From Mediterraneibacter agrestimuris (GTDB lineage: Bacteria > Bacillota > Clostridia > Lachnospirales > Lachnospiraceae), in contig NZ_CALPDG010000003.1 of NCBI RefSeq assembly GCF_943193195.1, positions 1 through 64,000 of the forward strand: DNA of 64,000 bases, in the 5' to 3' direction. Every line of letters begins with the position of its first letter. Position 1 is the stretch's first letter. Positions 9,439 to 18,494 of the stretch are shown in pieces. The notes beneath the pieces are model-generated. The model was not told where the DNA came from and made no database searches. It saw only the letters and a list, made by a program, of their open reading frames with translations. The translations under genes were made by a program, and so were the position numbers.

Positions 9439-9918
9439 ATGGCATTTGAATCTTATCGGAAAATCACGGGGGTAATCCGCGCCATTGTAACAGGGGATTC
9501 CTGCTGTCATCAGATGATTTCAATCATGACAGATAATGGAATTGTAAACTTTAATGTTTCTATGAACACAATAATAGTCGATAATATACGTTTAAGGAGA
9601 GGAATGCGGGTAGCAGCATATTATGATGCCAATCTTCCGGTTCCGGCAATTTTCCCGCCCCAGTATCAGGCACAGCTTGTGACCGCTCTGCGTCAGAACC
9701 AAGAAGTCATGTTGAATTACTTTGATGAAAATCTGCTGGCAGGGGACGATTCCCTACAGTTGAATATTGGTCCGTCAACAAGAATCTCAACGATTAATGG
9801 GCAGCAGTTTGCGTGCAATCCGGGCAATATGGAGTTGCTTGTCTACTATACGGTCACGACAATGAGTCTTCCGCCGCAGACAACGCCGCAGAGGGTCATC
9901 GTTATGTGTCCAGAATAA
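9439..9918 (+). CDS. Conserved hypothetical protein
   Basis: About 159 residues with no signal peptide or membrane helix. Visible segments are YRKITGVIRAIVTGDSCCHQ, NFNVSMNTIIVDNIRLRRGM and an Asn/Pro-rich middle with PAIFPPQYQAQLVTALR. The pattern of short beta strands around GIVNFNVS suggests an OB-like or beta-barrel fold, but this is only impression. ATG 9439 was preferred to ATG 9430, because the AAAAGG box ends one base before 9430 and is correctly spaced for 9439. It follows radA by 65 bp and ends at a terminator. I do not recognise a function. Confidence 0.65.
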   Translation: MAFESYRKITGVIRAIVTGDSCCHQMISIMTDNGIVNFNVSMNTIIVDNIRLRRGMRVAAYYDANLPVPAIFPPQYQAQLVTALRQNQEVMLNYFDENLLAGDDSLQLNIGPSTRISTINGQQFACNPGNMELLVYYTVTTMSLPPQTTPQRVIVMCPE

Positions 9919-9950
9919 ATAATAGAAAAGTTTATAGCGTTTGAATGGCA

Positions 9951-10002
9951 GAAGTCAGCTTGTATTCATCAATTTTTGATGAAACAGCGGACTTCTTTTT
10001 TA
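9951..10002 (+). terminator. Terminator after the 159-residue gene
   Basis: GAAGTC pairs with GACTTC, with a nested TTCATCAA / TTGATGAA stem inside, followed by TTTTTTAT. It closes the radA-side unit before the ABC/lipoprotein operon. Confidence 0.8.
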
Positions 10003-10130
10003 TTTGCAACAAAAAGCGAATCAGTTACAACAATTTGGATGTATAGGAAAGTATCAGCGGTATACTGTAGCTATCAACTTAGAAAAGGAAGGAAAACAGA
10101 TGGAAGGAAATAGAATGTGGGGTGAGACAA

Positions 10131-11678
10131 ATGAAGAAAGCTTATGACACAGGGAGACTAAAAAAATTGAGTATCGGGTTTATAGGAATCTGTCTTGCAT
10201 TTACCGGATGTCAGCCGACGCCTAAGGAGAACGCTGTAGTCCGTAAGGCAGAGGGGCTGAATGAGGCTGTCATTGCAGAACCGATGAAGGATGGAGAGAC
10301 AAGGATGACTGATATTCCGAAGCATTGGCAGATGGAGGAGTTAAAAAACAACGACAGGATGATGGTCAGCGCAGACTTGGATTTGGAAGAAAAGGAGATC
10401 GGCAATCTGCCTGTGATTGAAATGAAGAATCACAAGCTTACAGAAGAAGAGCTGAAGGAGTTGGCGGATTATTTTACAGATGGAGAAACGCTGTATGTGC
10501 CTCAACCGTATACGAAGGACACTTATGCAAATGTGATTTCCAGAATTGAGAATAAAGAAGGAATTTATGCAGCTTCTTATCATTGGATGGAACAGCTTAA
10601 AACCAAACAGAGTGCAGAAGCCGGAATGGCAATTGCACCGGAAGTGACCGGTGAACCGGAGAAAGCAGAAGTGAAATTTACAGCCAGATTTGTAGATGAG
10701 GGATATGAAAAGGCGTTTAAGAGCCGTATCATGACGGATAGGGATTTATATGAAAACCGGGATGAATCTATCTGGTTTGAGGCGGATATAGGGGAAAACA
10801 GAACAGCCCGGATTAAGGCTGAAATGTATCACTCAGAGTTGGGGAACAGCAGTTCTTTCAGTTGGATAGAGGGTGCCGAAATTATGTCTTATACAGGTCT
10901 TAATGCCCGGAGAATGTTTTATGAATTCCAAAAGGAGAATCCGTTCACTCTTCAAATGCTGGAGAGAATGAACTTGTTTGAAGCCCGCTATGCTGACAGT
11001 ACATTTGACACAGAGACGGGGGAAATGCAGGCAAAACAGCTTCTCATAGATTTGGGAGTTGAAGAGATGAGCCTGGCTTCTGTTGAGAAGGTTTTATGGT
11101 TTTCAAAGGAAGATTATGCAGAAGGAATGGGAAAAATAGGTGAATCTGACGATTTCTGGTGGGCGGCAGACCCGGCGGACGCAGAATGTGGATATCAATA
11201 CACCTTTTCCAGAGAAATAGGTGGGTTGAATGTATTAGAAGGGGATTCAGCAGTGACTGAACGGACAGAAGAAATGTATTCTCCCCCGTTTCCGGTGGAA
11301 ACAATTACCGTTACTGTGACGGAAAGCGGTGTGAAGGCTTTTGTGTGGAAAGGAATGTCAGAAGAAGTAAAAAGAATTACAGAAAATACGGAGTTACTTT
11401 CTTTTGATAAAATACAGGAACGGTTAGTGGAGCAGATATTCTACTGGTATTCAGGATGTACTGCGGGACAGCCTGCAGATGACCCGACTCAGTTCCAATA
11501 CAGGGTGACAGAGGCGGACATGGGATATACTTATATTACTGCTTATGACAATCCGGAAAATGCGTGGCTTGTACCGGTATGGTCATTTAGGGTAATAGAA
11601 GGGCACGCAGGCGAGGACTTGCAGTATCTTCCATATATGATAGAAGCACTGGAGGGACGGGTGATCACAGGGGAGTAA
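10131..11678 (+). CDS. DUF6034-type lipoprotein
   Basis: An exported lipoprotein of about 515 residues. The N-terminus has lysines, a hydrophobic stretch LSIGFIGICLAF and a lipobox ending TGC, followed by QPTPKENAVV. The QPTP after the cysteine and overall make-up match the DUF6034 proteins of clostridia, whose function is unknown. The body is acidic and hydrophilic with no repeats. ATG 10131 was taken as start; GTG 10122 is an alternative. It is the first gene of an apparent operon with two membrane proteins and an ABC ATPase, so it may act as the extracellular partner of that transporter. Confidence 0.7.
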   Translation: MKKAYDTGRLKKLSIGFIGICLAFTGCQPTPKENAVVRKAEGLNEAVIAEPMKDGETRMTDIPKHWQMEELKNNDRMMVSADLDLEEKEIGNLPVIEMKNHKLTEEELKELADYFTDGETLYVPQPYTKDTYANVISRIENKEGIYAASYHWMEQLKTKQSAEAGMAIAPEVTGEPEKAEVKFTARFVDEGYEKAFKSRIMTDRDLYENRDESIWFEADIGENRTARIKAEMYHSELGNSSSFSWIEGAEIMSYTGLNARRMFYEFQKENPFTLQMLERMNLFEARYADSTFDTETGEMQAKQLLIDLGVEEMSLASVEKVLWFSKEDYAEGMGKIGESDDFWWAADPADAECGYQYTFSREIGGLNVLEGDSAVTERTEEMYSPPFPVETITVTVTESGVKAFVWKGMSEEVKRITENTELLSFDKIQERLVEQIFYWYSGCTAGQPADDPTQFQYRVTEADMGYTYITAYDNPENAWLVPVWSFRVIEGHAGEDLQYLPYMIEALEGRVITGE

Positions 11679-11684
11679 AGTGTT

Positions 11685-12419
11685 ATGAATGAGGTGAAAA
11701 AGATGTTTACCAATGTGTTTTTCTGGACAGGACTTATACTGCTTACAATATTCATTTTTGCAAGCGGGGTTCCATATATGAAAACCTTGTTGAGGGCAGA
11801 ATATTCGGCAGAAGGAGTCAGTTGGACAGAGACATTTCGCTATTGTACCATAAATGAGAATGGATTGTTATTTGTACCGATATGCGTACCGATGGCAGCG
11901 GGTGCATATGCAGAAACAGAATTACGCAGCAGATATGCATTATTCTCTTGCAGCCGGATAGGAAAGAGAAGCTATTATGTGAAAAAGATAATTGAATGTG
12001 CCTTGCCCGGAGGCTTGATGGTATGCTTTTCAGAGGTATTGGTATTGTTTATAGTGTATATTGGATTGCAAGGGATTCCCACGCAGATAGAAGGAAACGG
12101 AGTGGGTGCGGCGGCAATGATTCTGTTAACCTTGCTGCGGGGGTTTTTAAACGGCGCTTTCTGGGGTCTTGCAGGAAGTACGGCTGCCGTACTGACAAGG
12201 AATCAATACCTTGCCTATGCAATGCCTTTTGTTATGTACTATGTATTGACACTGTTTCAGTCAAGATTTTATCGGGAATTGTATTTTTTAAGTCCGAGAT
12301 ACTGGGCGGCGCCTGTTCATTATGGAAATATATTTTGTATCGCTGTACTGTCAGGGCTGGCTGCGGTTTGTGCGGTTTGCCTTGCACTGGCTGTGAAAAG
12401 GAGGCTGGACCATGCGTGA
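11685..12419 (+). CDS. ABC-2 type membrane protein, first permease
   Basis: A 244-residue integral membrane protein with about six hydrophobic segments, beginning with FFWTGLILLTIFIFASG and including GGLMVCFSEVLVLFIVYIGL and AVLSGLAAVCAVCLALAV. There is no enzymatic motif. The start codon lies 6 bp after the lipoprotein stop, with GGGGAG upstream, and the last bases overlap the next gene by 8 bp, showing translational coupling. With the following permease and ATPase it should form an ABC-2 type exporter. Substrate unknown. Confidence 0.7.
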   Translation: MNEVKKMFTNVFFWTGLILLTIFIFASGVPYMKTLLRAEYSAEGVSWTETFRYCTINENGLLFVPICVPMAAGAYAETELRSRYALFSCSRIGKRSYYVKKIIECALPGGLMVCFSEVLVLFIVYIGLQGIPTQIEGNGVGAAAMILLTLLRGFLNGAFWGLAGSTAAVLTRNQYLAYAMPFVMYYVLTLFQSRFYRELYFLSPRYWAAPVHYGNIFCIAVLSGLAAVCAVCLALAVKRRLDHA

Positions 12420-13305
12420 GATCAGACAGACATTTTGGCTTGCGGGGCAGAATTTTTCCGGTTGGAAACGGAATCCCCGTATTGTGATTACGTTTTTACT
12501 TGCATTTGTACTTTGTCTGCTGTTATCGGAGGAAGTGATGACTCAGGCACATCGATATGAGACAGCGCTTCAGATTCTGGAACCATTTATCTGGACTTAT
12601 GGTGATGCTGCGTCGGTGATGTTATCCTCGCTTCTGCTTGTCGTTTTGTTTGGAGATATGCCCTTTGTGAATCAGGAGACCCCTTATCGGCTGATTCGGA
12701 CAAAGCGTAATGTCTGGCTTGCAGGGCAGGTTATATATGTGACAGTAGTCACGGTGCTGTATAATTTGTTTTTAGTTGTTGTATTGGCAGCTTTTGCGGC
12801 ACCATTTGCTTTTGGCGGAAATGTATGGAGCAAGACGGCTGCAATGCTTGGATATGGTGGGGCGGCAAAAGGTGTTGTTCCGGTATCAGTTAAGACAATG
12901 GAGAATACACTGCCTTATGAATGTGCCTTACAAGTGTTTTTACTCATGCTTTGCTATTCCTTATTTATTGTGTCAGTGATGCTTTGTCTGAATTTGGTTT
13001 TGGGAAATGCGGCTGGGATAATCGGAGCATTTGCAATGAATTTGTATGGATTTCTGATGAGCCCTAAAATTTTTCAAAAGCTGTTTCATCTGACGGAGAA
13101 TCAGTTGTATCAGGCAAATGTTTTGTGCGGCTGGCTGTCACCGCTGAATCATGCCACATTTCCGATGCATAATTTTGGATATGATTATCTTCCAAGGGTG
13201 GAGATCAGTATAGGAATATTTATTATGATGATTGCTGTGCTTATTGTTGTATCGGGGACGAAGGTGCGGACATATAATTTTACGTTTATTCAGATGGATG
13301 AGTAA
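12412..13305 (+). CDS. ABC-2 type membrane protein, second permease
   Basis: A 297-residue membrane protein with hydrophobic segments such as VITFLLAFVLCLLLS, MLSSLLLVVLFGDM, VTVVTVLYNLFLVVVLAA, VFLLMLCYSLFIVSVMLC and ISIGIFIMMIAVLIVV. It overlaps the upstream permease by 8 bp and precedes the ABC ATPase by 50 bp. The large loop between segments is consistent with ABC-2 exporters of the bacteriocin-immunity or drug type, but nothing specific can be read. Confidence 0.7.
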   Translation: MREIRQTFWLAGQNFSGWKRNPRIVITFLLAFVLCLLLSEEVMTQAHRYETALQILEPFIWTYGDAASVMLSSLLLVVLFGDMPFVNQETPYRLIRTKRNVWLAGQVIYVTVVTVLYNLFLVVVLAAFAAPFAFGGNVWSKTAAMLGYGGAAKGVVPVSVKTMENTLPYECALQVFLLMLCYSLFIVSVMLCLNLVLGNAAGIIGAFAMNLYGFLMSPKIFQKLFHLTENQLYQANVLCGWLSPLNHATFPMHNFGYDYLPRVEISIGIFIMMIAVLIVVSGTKVRTYNFTFIQMDE

Positions 13306-13355
13306 AAGCTATGAAGCAGCAGTTTTGCAGAAGATTGAAATAAAAATGAGGTGAC

Positions 13356-14012
13356 ATGGAAATGAAAGCAGCGGTGAAGATTATTAAATTATCAAAATCA
13401 TTTAACAGAGAACAGATCTTAAAAGAAATTTCCCATTCCTTTGAAGCAGGAAAGATTCATGGAATTATGGGGTTTAACGGTTCCGGTAAGACTGTTATGT
13501 TTAAATGTATCTGTGGCTTCTTGCGTCCTGACAGTGGTTACGTCAAGGTGATGGGGAAACGGATTGGGAAGGACGTGGATTTCCCTGAATCTCTAGGGAT
13601 GATTATTGAGAATCCGGGCTTTCTTCCACATTTGAGCGGATATGCCAATCTGAAACGGCTGGCGGATTTGCGGAAGAAGATCGGTAGGGAAGAAGTCATA
13701 GATGCAATTATACGTGTGGGACTGGATCCTTTTTCCAAGAAACATGTAAGTCAGTATTCTCTTGGAATGCGTGAACGGCTCGGAATTGCACAGGCAATCA
13801 TGGAAGATCCAGAATTGCTGATATTGGATGAGCCATTTAATGGACTGGATAAATGCGGCGTAGCAGAGGTGTGCGAACTGCTGCAAGAACTCCGGGAACG
13901 GGGAAAGACAATTCTGCTGGCAGCCCATAATATGCCGGATATGGAAGGACTCTGTGATACAATCTGTGAGATGGATGCAGGGGTGCTGACAACAGTTCAG
14001 CCTTCTGGGTGA
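13356..14012 (+). CDS. ABC transporter ATPase
   Basis: A 218-residue nucleotide-binding subunit. Walker A GFNGSGKT, signature YSLGMRERLGIAQ, Walker B LLILDEPFNGLD and the switch histidine in LLAAHNMPD are all present. It resembles the short ATPases of ABC-2 exporters, such as lantibiotic-immunity type NBDs. A GAGGTGA site precedes the ATG. It powers the two permeases upstream. The stop codon lies within a palindrome (13991-14018) that may act as an attenuator before the two-component genes. Confidence 0.88.
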   Translation: MEMKAAVKIIKLSKSFNREQILKEISHSFEAGKIHGIMGFNGSGKTVMFKCICGFLRPDSGYVKVMGKRIGKDVDFPESLGMIIENPGFLPHLSGYANLKRLADLRKKIGREEVIDAIIRVGLDPFSKKHVSQYSLGMRERLGIAQAIMEDPELLILDEPFNGLDKCGVAEVCELLQELRERGKTILLAAHNMPDMEGLCDTICEMDAGVLTTVQPSG

Positions 14013-14018
14013 ACTGTT
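13991..14018. repeat. Palindrome over the stop codon of the ABC ATPase gene
   Basis: AACAGTTCA (13991-13999) pairs with TGAACTGTT (14010-14018) around GCCTTCTGGG. No T run follows, so it is not a standard terminator. The arm sequence recurs in the intergenic palindromes described elsewhere in this window (GTAACAGTTCAG family). Confidence 0.5.
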
Positions 14019-14123
14019 ATGGAGTGTTGGCAGCAGATTTGTAAAGAAACAGCAATAATGTTATAATTTTTGAAAATGGCATTTTAAAACGATAAGCAGT
14101 CTTTGGAAGGATAAGATAAGAAG

Positions 14124-14843
14124 ATGATAAATATTGCTGTATGTGAAGATGATGTGTTCCTTGGCGGACAAATTGAGACAATGTTATACAGACAGGCAGA
14201 AGCAGCAGGGGTTGTAATTGAGACGGAGGTTTTGACATCTGCAGAGCAGTGCCTGAAGTATATCAGAGAGGAGGGGATGGTTGATCTGCTGCTTCTGGAT
14301 ATTGAGCTGGGGAAGATGAATGGAATTGAACTGGCAGCAATTATTCGGAATGAGCTGCATAATGACTATATGCAGATTGTATATGTTTCTTCAAAACAAT
14401 CGTATGCTATGGAATTATTTGAGAGCCGTCCGCTGCATTTCCTTGTAAAGCCGTTGGATGAAGAAAAGCTTGCCAAGGTATTTCGTAAGGCAGTAAAGCT
14501 GATAGATAATAGTGAAGAAACCTTTTGTTATAAGAAAGGATATACTTATAAGAAAGTATTTCTTTCTGAGATTATTTATTTTGAGGCTAATAACAGAGAA
14601 GTGATCATGCATACAGTCAGTGGAACCGATACTTTTTATGGAACATTAAAAAGTATTTATCCGGAGCTTCAAAAACATGGATTCTTTTTCTGCCATAAAT
14701 CTTTTCTCGTACATTATGATAAGGTAAAAATATTCGAGACAACTCAGTTGATCATGCATAATGAGGATGTGATATCAATCAGTCAGGGACAGAGAAAGGC
14801 TGTCAAGGAACTGCAGTTAGAGAGAGAGATGAGGTATTTGTAA
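14124..14843 (+). CDS. LytTR-family response regulator
   Basis: A 239-residue two-component regulator. The receiver domain (about 1-120) has acidic residues CEDD, the phospho-acceptor in LLLLDIELGKMNG and the conserved lysine in FLVKPLDEE. A C-terminal LytTR DNA-binding domain follows (KKVFLSEIIYFEANNREVIM, KHGFFFCHKSFLVHYDKV). This AgrA-like class usually answers peptide signals sensed by a GHKL kinase, encoded here one base downstream. The adjacent DUF6034/ABC-2 exporter operon is the likely target. Confidence 0.9.
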   Translation: MINIAVCEDDVFLGGQIETMLYRQAEAAGVVIETEVLTSAEQCLKYIREEGMVDLLLLDIELGKMNGIELAAIIRNELHNDYMQIVYVSSKQSYAMELFESRPLHFLVKPLDEEKLAKVFRKAVKLIDNSEETFCYKKGYTYKKVFLSEIIYFEANNREVIMHTVSGTDTFYGTLKSIYPELQKHGFFFCHKSFLVHYDKVKIFETTQLIMHNEDVISISQGQRKAVKELQLEREMRYL

Positions 14844-14844
14844 G

Positions 14845-16200
14845 ATGGAAATGAGTTTGTATCAGGTGATGTTCATATTGGGAACTGCAGGGCGAACGTA
14901 TATTGTATATCGTTTCCTTCGTCTGTTTTATCAGAAAAAGCCAGAAAAGAAGTTGTGTCTGGATATTGGTTTGTATGGCTGTTATTTTGTACTGACTGTA
15001 TTTGCGGCTTTTGTGAACAATCCATCCCCGTTGATGTCGGGGGAGAGTATAGGGTATTATTATACAACTGATATTCATAAAACGGGAACGCTGACCATTT
15101 TGATGTGTATCACAGAGCTTGCGGCAGTGCTGGGGATGACATTTTATTATGAAAGAAATATACGCAAAAATATACTGGTGACAATGGGAGCATCCGTACT
15201 GTTCCGGGCAGCAGATATTGCAGCATTTTATTTTGTAAAAATGACAGACGGAATGAGACTTATGCATATTGAAGCTGCTGCGGTATTTCAATTGATGTTG
15301 TCTGCCATATTGGTTTATATGGTGGTTTTTACAGGGGTAGGTATCAAAAATATACAGAATGGAGTGAAAAAGCCTGTTATCTACCGGATTTTGGTCTTTC
15401 TAGTACCTTGTGGAATTGGATACCTGCTATTCAGACTAGTGTTTCTTATTTTTTACCAGATACAATATTATTTGGATAAAAAGACCTCCCCTATATTGTT
15501 TGCCGTAATTATTGGGTTATTTTGGCTGTATGATTTTACGGTCTGGTCAATATCGGATACATACGAAAAAATGCTTCTGCAAAGAGAAAATCGATATTAT
15601 GAAAGTCAGTTGAAAAATATGGAGCAATCAACGGCGGCATGGAAACAGATACAGCACGATTTGAATAATCATTTTATTGTATTAAGAGGGATGCTGGATT
15701 TCAGACGGGAGGATGAGGCGAAAAAATATCTGGACAATCTGATTCGGTATGAGCTGGGAAGCAGGTGCGAAGTACAAAGCGGCAACACGGCAATAGACAG
15801 TATTCTTAATTATAAAAAGCTGGAGGCAGAGCAGCATTCAGTTACATTTGAACCAGATGTCCAGATTCCAAAAGAACTTGATATATCATCGCATGCTATG
15901 AGTATTATTCTGGGAAATGCCATTGATAATGCGATAGAGGCAGCAGAAAAAACAGAAGAAAAGAGTATTTGTCTGATATTGCATTATACGAAGGGACGAT
16001 TGTTAATCCAGATCAGTAATCCATATATCGGGGAATTGCAGACAGGAGCCGGGGGAGAATATCTGACTGGTAAGAAAGAGAAAGTAAACCATGGATTTGG
16101 ATTGAAGAATATCAGGGAAACTGTGGAGAAAGTCGGAGGAGTGATGGATATTGATACAAAAGGGCATAGATTTACATTGACCGTGTTGTTGTATGTATAA
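14845..16200 (+). CDS. GHKL sensor histidine kinase (AgrC/ComD type)
   Basis: A 451-residue membrane kinase with about six N-terminal hydrophobic segments (residues 5-235), including FYQKKPEKKLCLDIGLYGCY and IGYLLFRLVFLIFYQ. A cytoplasmic part follows, with the phospho-histidine motif QHDLNNHFIVLRGM and a GHKL ATPase domain (ILGNAIDNAIEAAE N box, GFGLKNIRETVEKVGG G box). It begins one base after the response regulator stop, so the pair is translationally linked. The ligand is unknown. Confidence 0.88.
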   Translation: MEMSLYQVMFILGTAGRTYIVYRFLRLFYQKKPEKKLCLDIGLYGCYFVLTVFAAFVNNPSPLMSGESIGYYYTTDIHKTGTLTILMCITELAAVLGMTFYYERNIRKNILVTMGASVLFRAADIAAFYFVKMTDGMRLMHIEAAAVFQLMLSAILVYMVVFTGVGIKNIQNGVKKPVIYRILVFLVPCGIGYLLFRLVFLIFYQIQYYLDKKTSPILFAVIIGLFWLYDFTVWSISDTYEKMLLQRENRYYESQLKNMEQSTAAWKQIQHDLNNHFIVLRGMLDFRREDEAKKYLDNLIRYELGSRCEVQSGNTAIDSILNYKKLEAEQHSVTFEPDVQIPKELDISSHAMSIILGNAIDNAIEAAEKTEEKSICLILHYTKGRLLIQISNPYIGELQTGAGGEYLTGKKEKVNHGFGLKNIRETVEKVGGVMDIDTKGHRFTLTVLLYV

Positions 16201-16211
16201 AATAAAAATAC

Positions 16212-16240
16212 TTGGATTTTAAAGAAAAACAACTTATAAT
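16212..16240 (+). promoter_or_regulatory. aroD promoter
   Basis: TTGGAT (16212-16217), a 17-bp spacer and TATAAT (16235-16240) lie 53 bp before the aroD start. This is a good vegetative sigma-A promoter. Confidence 0.6.
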
Positions 16241-16292
16241 GAAAGAAAATTTATACAAAGGAAATAGAGACTGAACAATGGAGGATTGACAT

Positions 16293-17048
16293 ATGAATCC
16301 GGTAGTAATAAGAGGTGTGGCAATTGGAGAAGGGATTCCCAAAATCTGTGCTCCAATCGTGGGAAGGACAGAAGAAGAGATTCTAAAGGAAGCGGGTGCG
16401 ATGCATGAGCTTCCGGTGGATGTAGTGGAGTGGCGTGCAGACTGGTATGAGTCTGTATTTGAACCAGAAAGGGTATTGGGGATACTGTGTGGTCTGCGTA
16501 AGATATTAGGGGAACTTCCCCTTTTGTTTACATTTCGCACTTTAAAGGAGGGCGGAGAGAAAGAGATAAATACAGAAAGATATGCAGAATTGAACCGGCT
16601 GGCGGCAGAAAGCGGTTATGTGGATCTGATAGATGTGGAGGCATTTACCGGAGAGGAAGTTGTCAGAGGACTGGTGGAGACAGCCCATGCGTGCAGTGTG
16701 AAGGTAATTGGTTCCAATCATGATTTTCACGGAACCCCACTGAGAGAAGAGATTGTAAATAGACTTCAAAACATGCAGGGGCTGGGAGTCGATATTCCTA
16801 AGATTGCAGTAATGCCAAAGGATAAACAGGATGTATTGACGCTGCTTTCGGCAACAGAAGAGATGTCACGGTTATATGCAGACAGACCGATCATTACAAT
16901 GTCAATGGCGGGAGACGGTGTGATCAGCCGGATCTGCGGTGAAGCATTTGGTTCAGCGCTGACTTTTGGAGCAGCGGGGCAGTTGTCTGCACCAGGACAG
17001 CTTGGGGTGAAAGAATTGCGGCAGGTGTTGGAGATTTTGCATATATAA
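16293..17048 (+). CDS. aroD: Type I 3-dehydroquinate dehydratase (AroD)
   Basis: This enzyme makes 3-dehydroshikimate from 3-dehydroquinate through a Schiff-base lysine. The 251-residue length fits the type I family. The catalytic histidine is His143 in SNHDFHGTP and the Schiff-base lysine is Lys170 in KIAVMPKDKQD, matching the numbering I know for E. coli AroD. The N-terminal arginine motif VVEWRADWYE and the C-terminal GSALTFGAAGQLSAPGQL also fit. It stands alone here behind its own promoter. A catabolic quinate role is possible but unsupported. Confidence 0.93.
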   Translation: MNPVVIRGVAIGEGIPKICAPIVGRTEEEILKEAGAMHELPVDVVEWRADWYESVFEPERVLGILCGLRKILGELPLLFTFRTLKEGGEKEINTERYAELNRLAAESGYVDLIDVEAFTGEEVVRGLVETAHACSVKVIGSNHDFHGTPLREEIVNRLQNMQGLGVDIPKIAVMPKDKQDVLTLLSATEEMSRLYADRPIITMSMAGDGVISRICGEAFGSALTFGAAGQLSAPGQLGVKELRQVLEILHI

Positions 17049-17093
17049 GTAAAGTAGTGTCAAAACTGCTTAAGAGAAGAGAGAATCAGTGAT

Positions 17094-17128
17094 GTTACTG
17101 TTCACAGCAGCAGGCTGTGAACAGTAAC
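17094..17128. repeat. Perfect 15-bp intergenic palindrome
   Basis: GTTACTGTTCACAGC (17094-17108), a five-base loop AGCAG, and the exact complement (17114-17128). No T run follows. The core GTTACTGTTCAC recurs at other intergenic sites of this window, so I treat it as a dispersed palindromic repeat rather than the aroD terminator. Confidence 0.75.
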
Positions 17129-17158
17129 TCAGTGATTTGATGACAGGGAGAACAGGGA

Positions 17159-18346
17159 ATGAATATGCTGGATTATCTTGCGTGGAGAGGAGATTTGACT
17201 TTTGCGCAGAGTGAATTTAATGAAGTAGACAACCTAATCTTGTGTTATCTTGTCTATGTCAATCTGGATGGAGCAGCGCCGGGAATAGGCGAGAATACAA
17301 TGACAGTACGAGATTTGTCGGAACGATTTTTTGAGCAGCATACAGAGAAGGAATTGAAAAAGGATAAATCCTTTATCCGTCTGGCGCCGAAGGTATTAAA
17401 GGCAATGGCATCAACAGAGCGGTTTGGCAATTTGCTTGTACAGAATTATGTGAATAAAATAGATTTAGAAAAGATGCTGCAGTTTGCGGCAATGGAAATT
17501 TTGTTGGGGGACGGGACAACCTTTATTGCATATCGGGGAACTGATGATACGATTGTTGGCTGGAAGGAAGATTTTTATCTGAGCAAGGGAGAGGTTCCGG
17601 CAGAAAAAGAAGCTGTTGCATATCTCAATACAGCAGGAGCGGAAAAGAAAGAACTGGATGTTCCGGAATTTGTGGAAGCGGCATGTGCAGTCAGGGCTGC
17701 TGAGCGGGCTGCAGAAGCAGTAAAGAAGATTAGGATCGGCGGTCACTCTAAGGGTGGAAATCTGGCGGTTTATGCGGCGGCTTGCTGCGAGGAAGCGGTT
17801 CAGGACCGTATATTAGAGATTTACAATAATGATGGTCCGGGATTTAAAATGGAATTTTTTGAGAAACCGGGGTATCAAAGAATAAGTAACAGAATCAAAA
17901 GGTATATTCCGGAGAGTTCCATTATCGGAATGTTGTTGGAGCATGTGGCGGAGCCGGCAGTGATCCGAAGTGATCAGAAAGGCGTGATGCAGCATGATGG
18001 ACTTTCATGGGAGGTAGTGGGGCCGTCTTTTATATATTGTCCAGTAATATCTAATTTTGCCGCAGGTATGGATAGGAGTATTAAAGGCTGGCTGGCACAG
18101 GTAGAAGGAGAACAGCGGCAGCAGGTTATTGACGATTTGTTTGCAGTGCTGGAAGCTACACAGGCTGCAACCTTGACAGAATTGCAGGACGGCGGGCTGA
18201 AAAACATTCGGATTATAATGAAGGAAATAGAGGAGATGGACTCGGATTCTAAAGGTGTGCTGCAGAGTCTTTTGAAGGAAATGATGTCAAATATCCCTCA
18301 GATGCTTGGGATTACAGAGTTGTTAAACCCAACAAGAAAGAAATAA
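17159..18346 (+). CDS. DUF2974 (Mbeg1-like) alpha/beta-hydrolase fold protein
   Basis: A 395-residue cytoplasmic protein. The N-terminus MLDYLAWRGDLTFAQSEFNE is typical of the DUF2974/Mbeg1-like family. The middle has a lipase-like nucleophile elbow GGHSKGGNLAVYAA, preceded by the FIAYRGTDDTIVGWKEDF strand and followed by NNDGPGF, which could supply the acid residue. No signal peptide is present. Substrate and physiological role are not known. It stands alone between aroD and clpB. Confidence 0.8.
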   Translation: MNMLDYLAWRGDLTFAQSEFNEVDNLILCYLVYVNLDGAAPGIGENTMTVRDLSERFFEQHTEKELKKDKSFIRLAPKVLKAMASTERFGNLLVQNYVNKIDLEKMLQFAAMEILLGDGTTFIAYRGTDDTIVGWKEDFYLSKGEVPAEKEAVAYLNTAGAEKKELDVPEFVEAACAVRAAERAAEAVKKIRIGGHSKGGNLAVYAAACCEEAVQDRILEIYNNDGPGFKMEFFEKPGYQRISNRIKRYIPESSIIGMLLEHVAEPAVIRSDQKGVMQHDGLSWEVVGPSFIYCPVISNFAAGMDRSIKGWLAQVEGEQRQQVIDDLFAVLEATQAATLTELQDGGLKNIRIIMKEIEEMDSDSKGVLQSLLKEMMSNIPQMLGITELLNPTRKK

Positions 18347-18417
18347 TATGAACTCGATAAAATGTTTGTTAGGGCAGATATTGTGATGAGGCAATGTCTG
18401 TTCTTTTTTTGAAAAAA

Positions 18418-18444
18418 TTAGCACTCACCTCTTTACAGTGCTAA
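18418..18444 (+). promoter_or_regulatory. CIRCE element (HrcA operator) upstream of clpB
   Basis: TTAGCACTC (18418-18426), a nine-base spacer, then CAGTGCTAA (18436-18444). This matches the CIRCE consensus TTAGCACTC-N9-GAGTGCTAA with a single mismatch in the first base of the right arm. A TTGAAA -35 candidate at 18410 overlaps it. HrcA itself is not in the window. It predicts heat-shock repression of clpB by HrcA. Confidence 0.88.
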
Positions 18445-18494
18445 TAATTTGTGCTATTGTTATATTGTCAATAGAACAAAAGAGCTCTAACGAA

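Noticed and set aside
11996-12487. 163-codon plus-strand frame overlapping the two ABC permease genes
   Set aside because: It lies in another frame across two coupled membrane-protein genes and has no family features.
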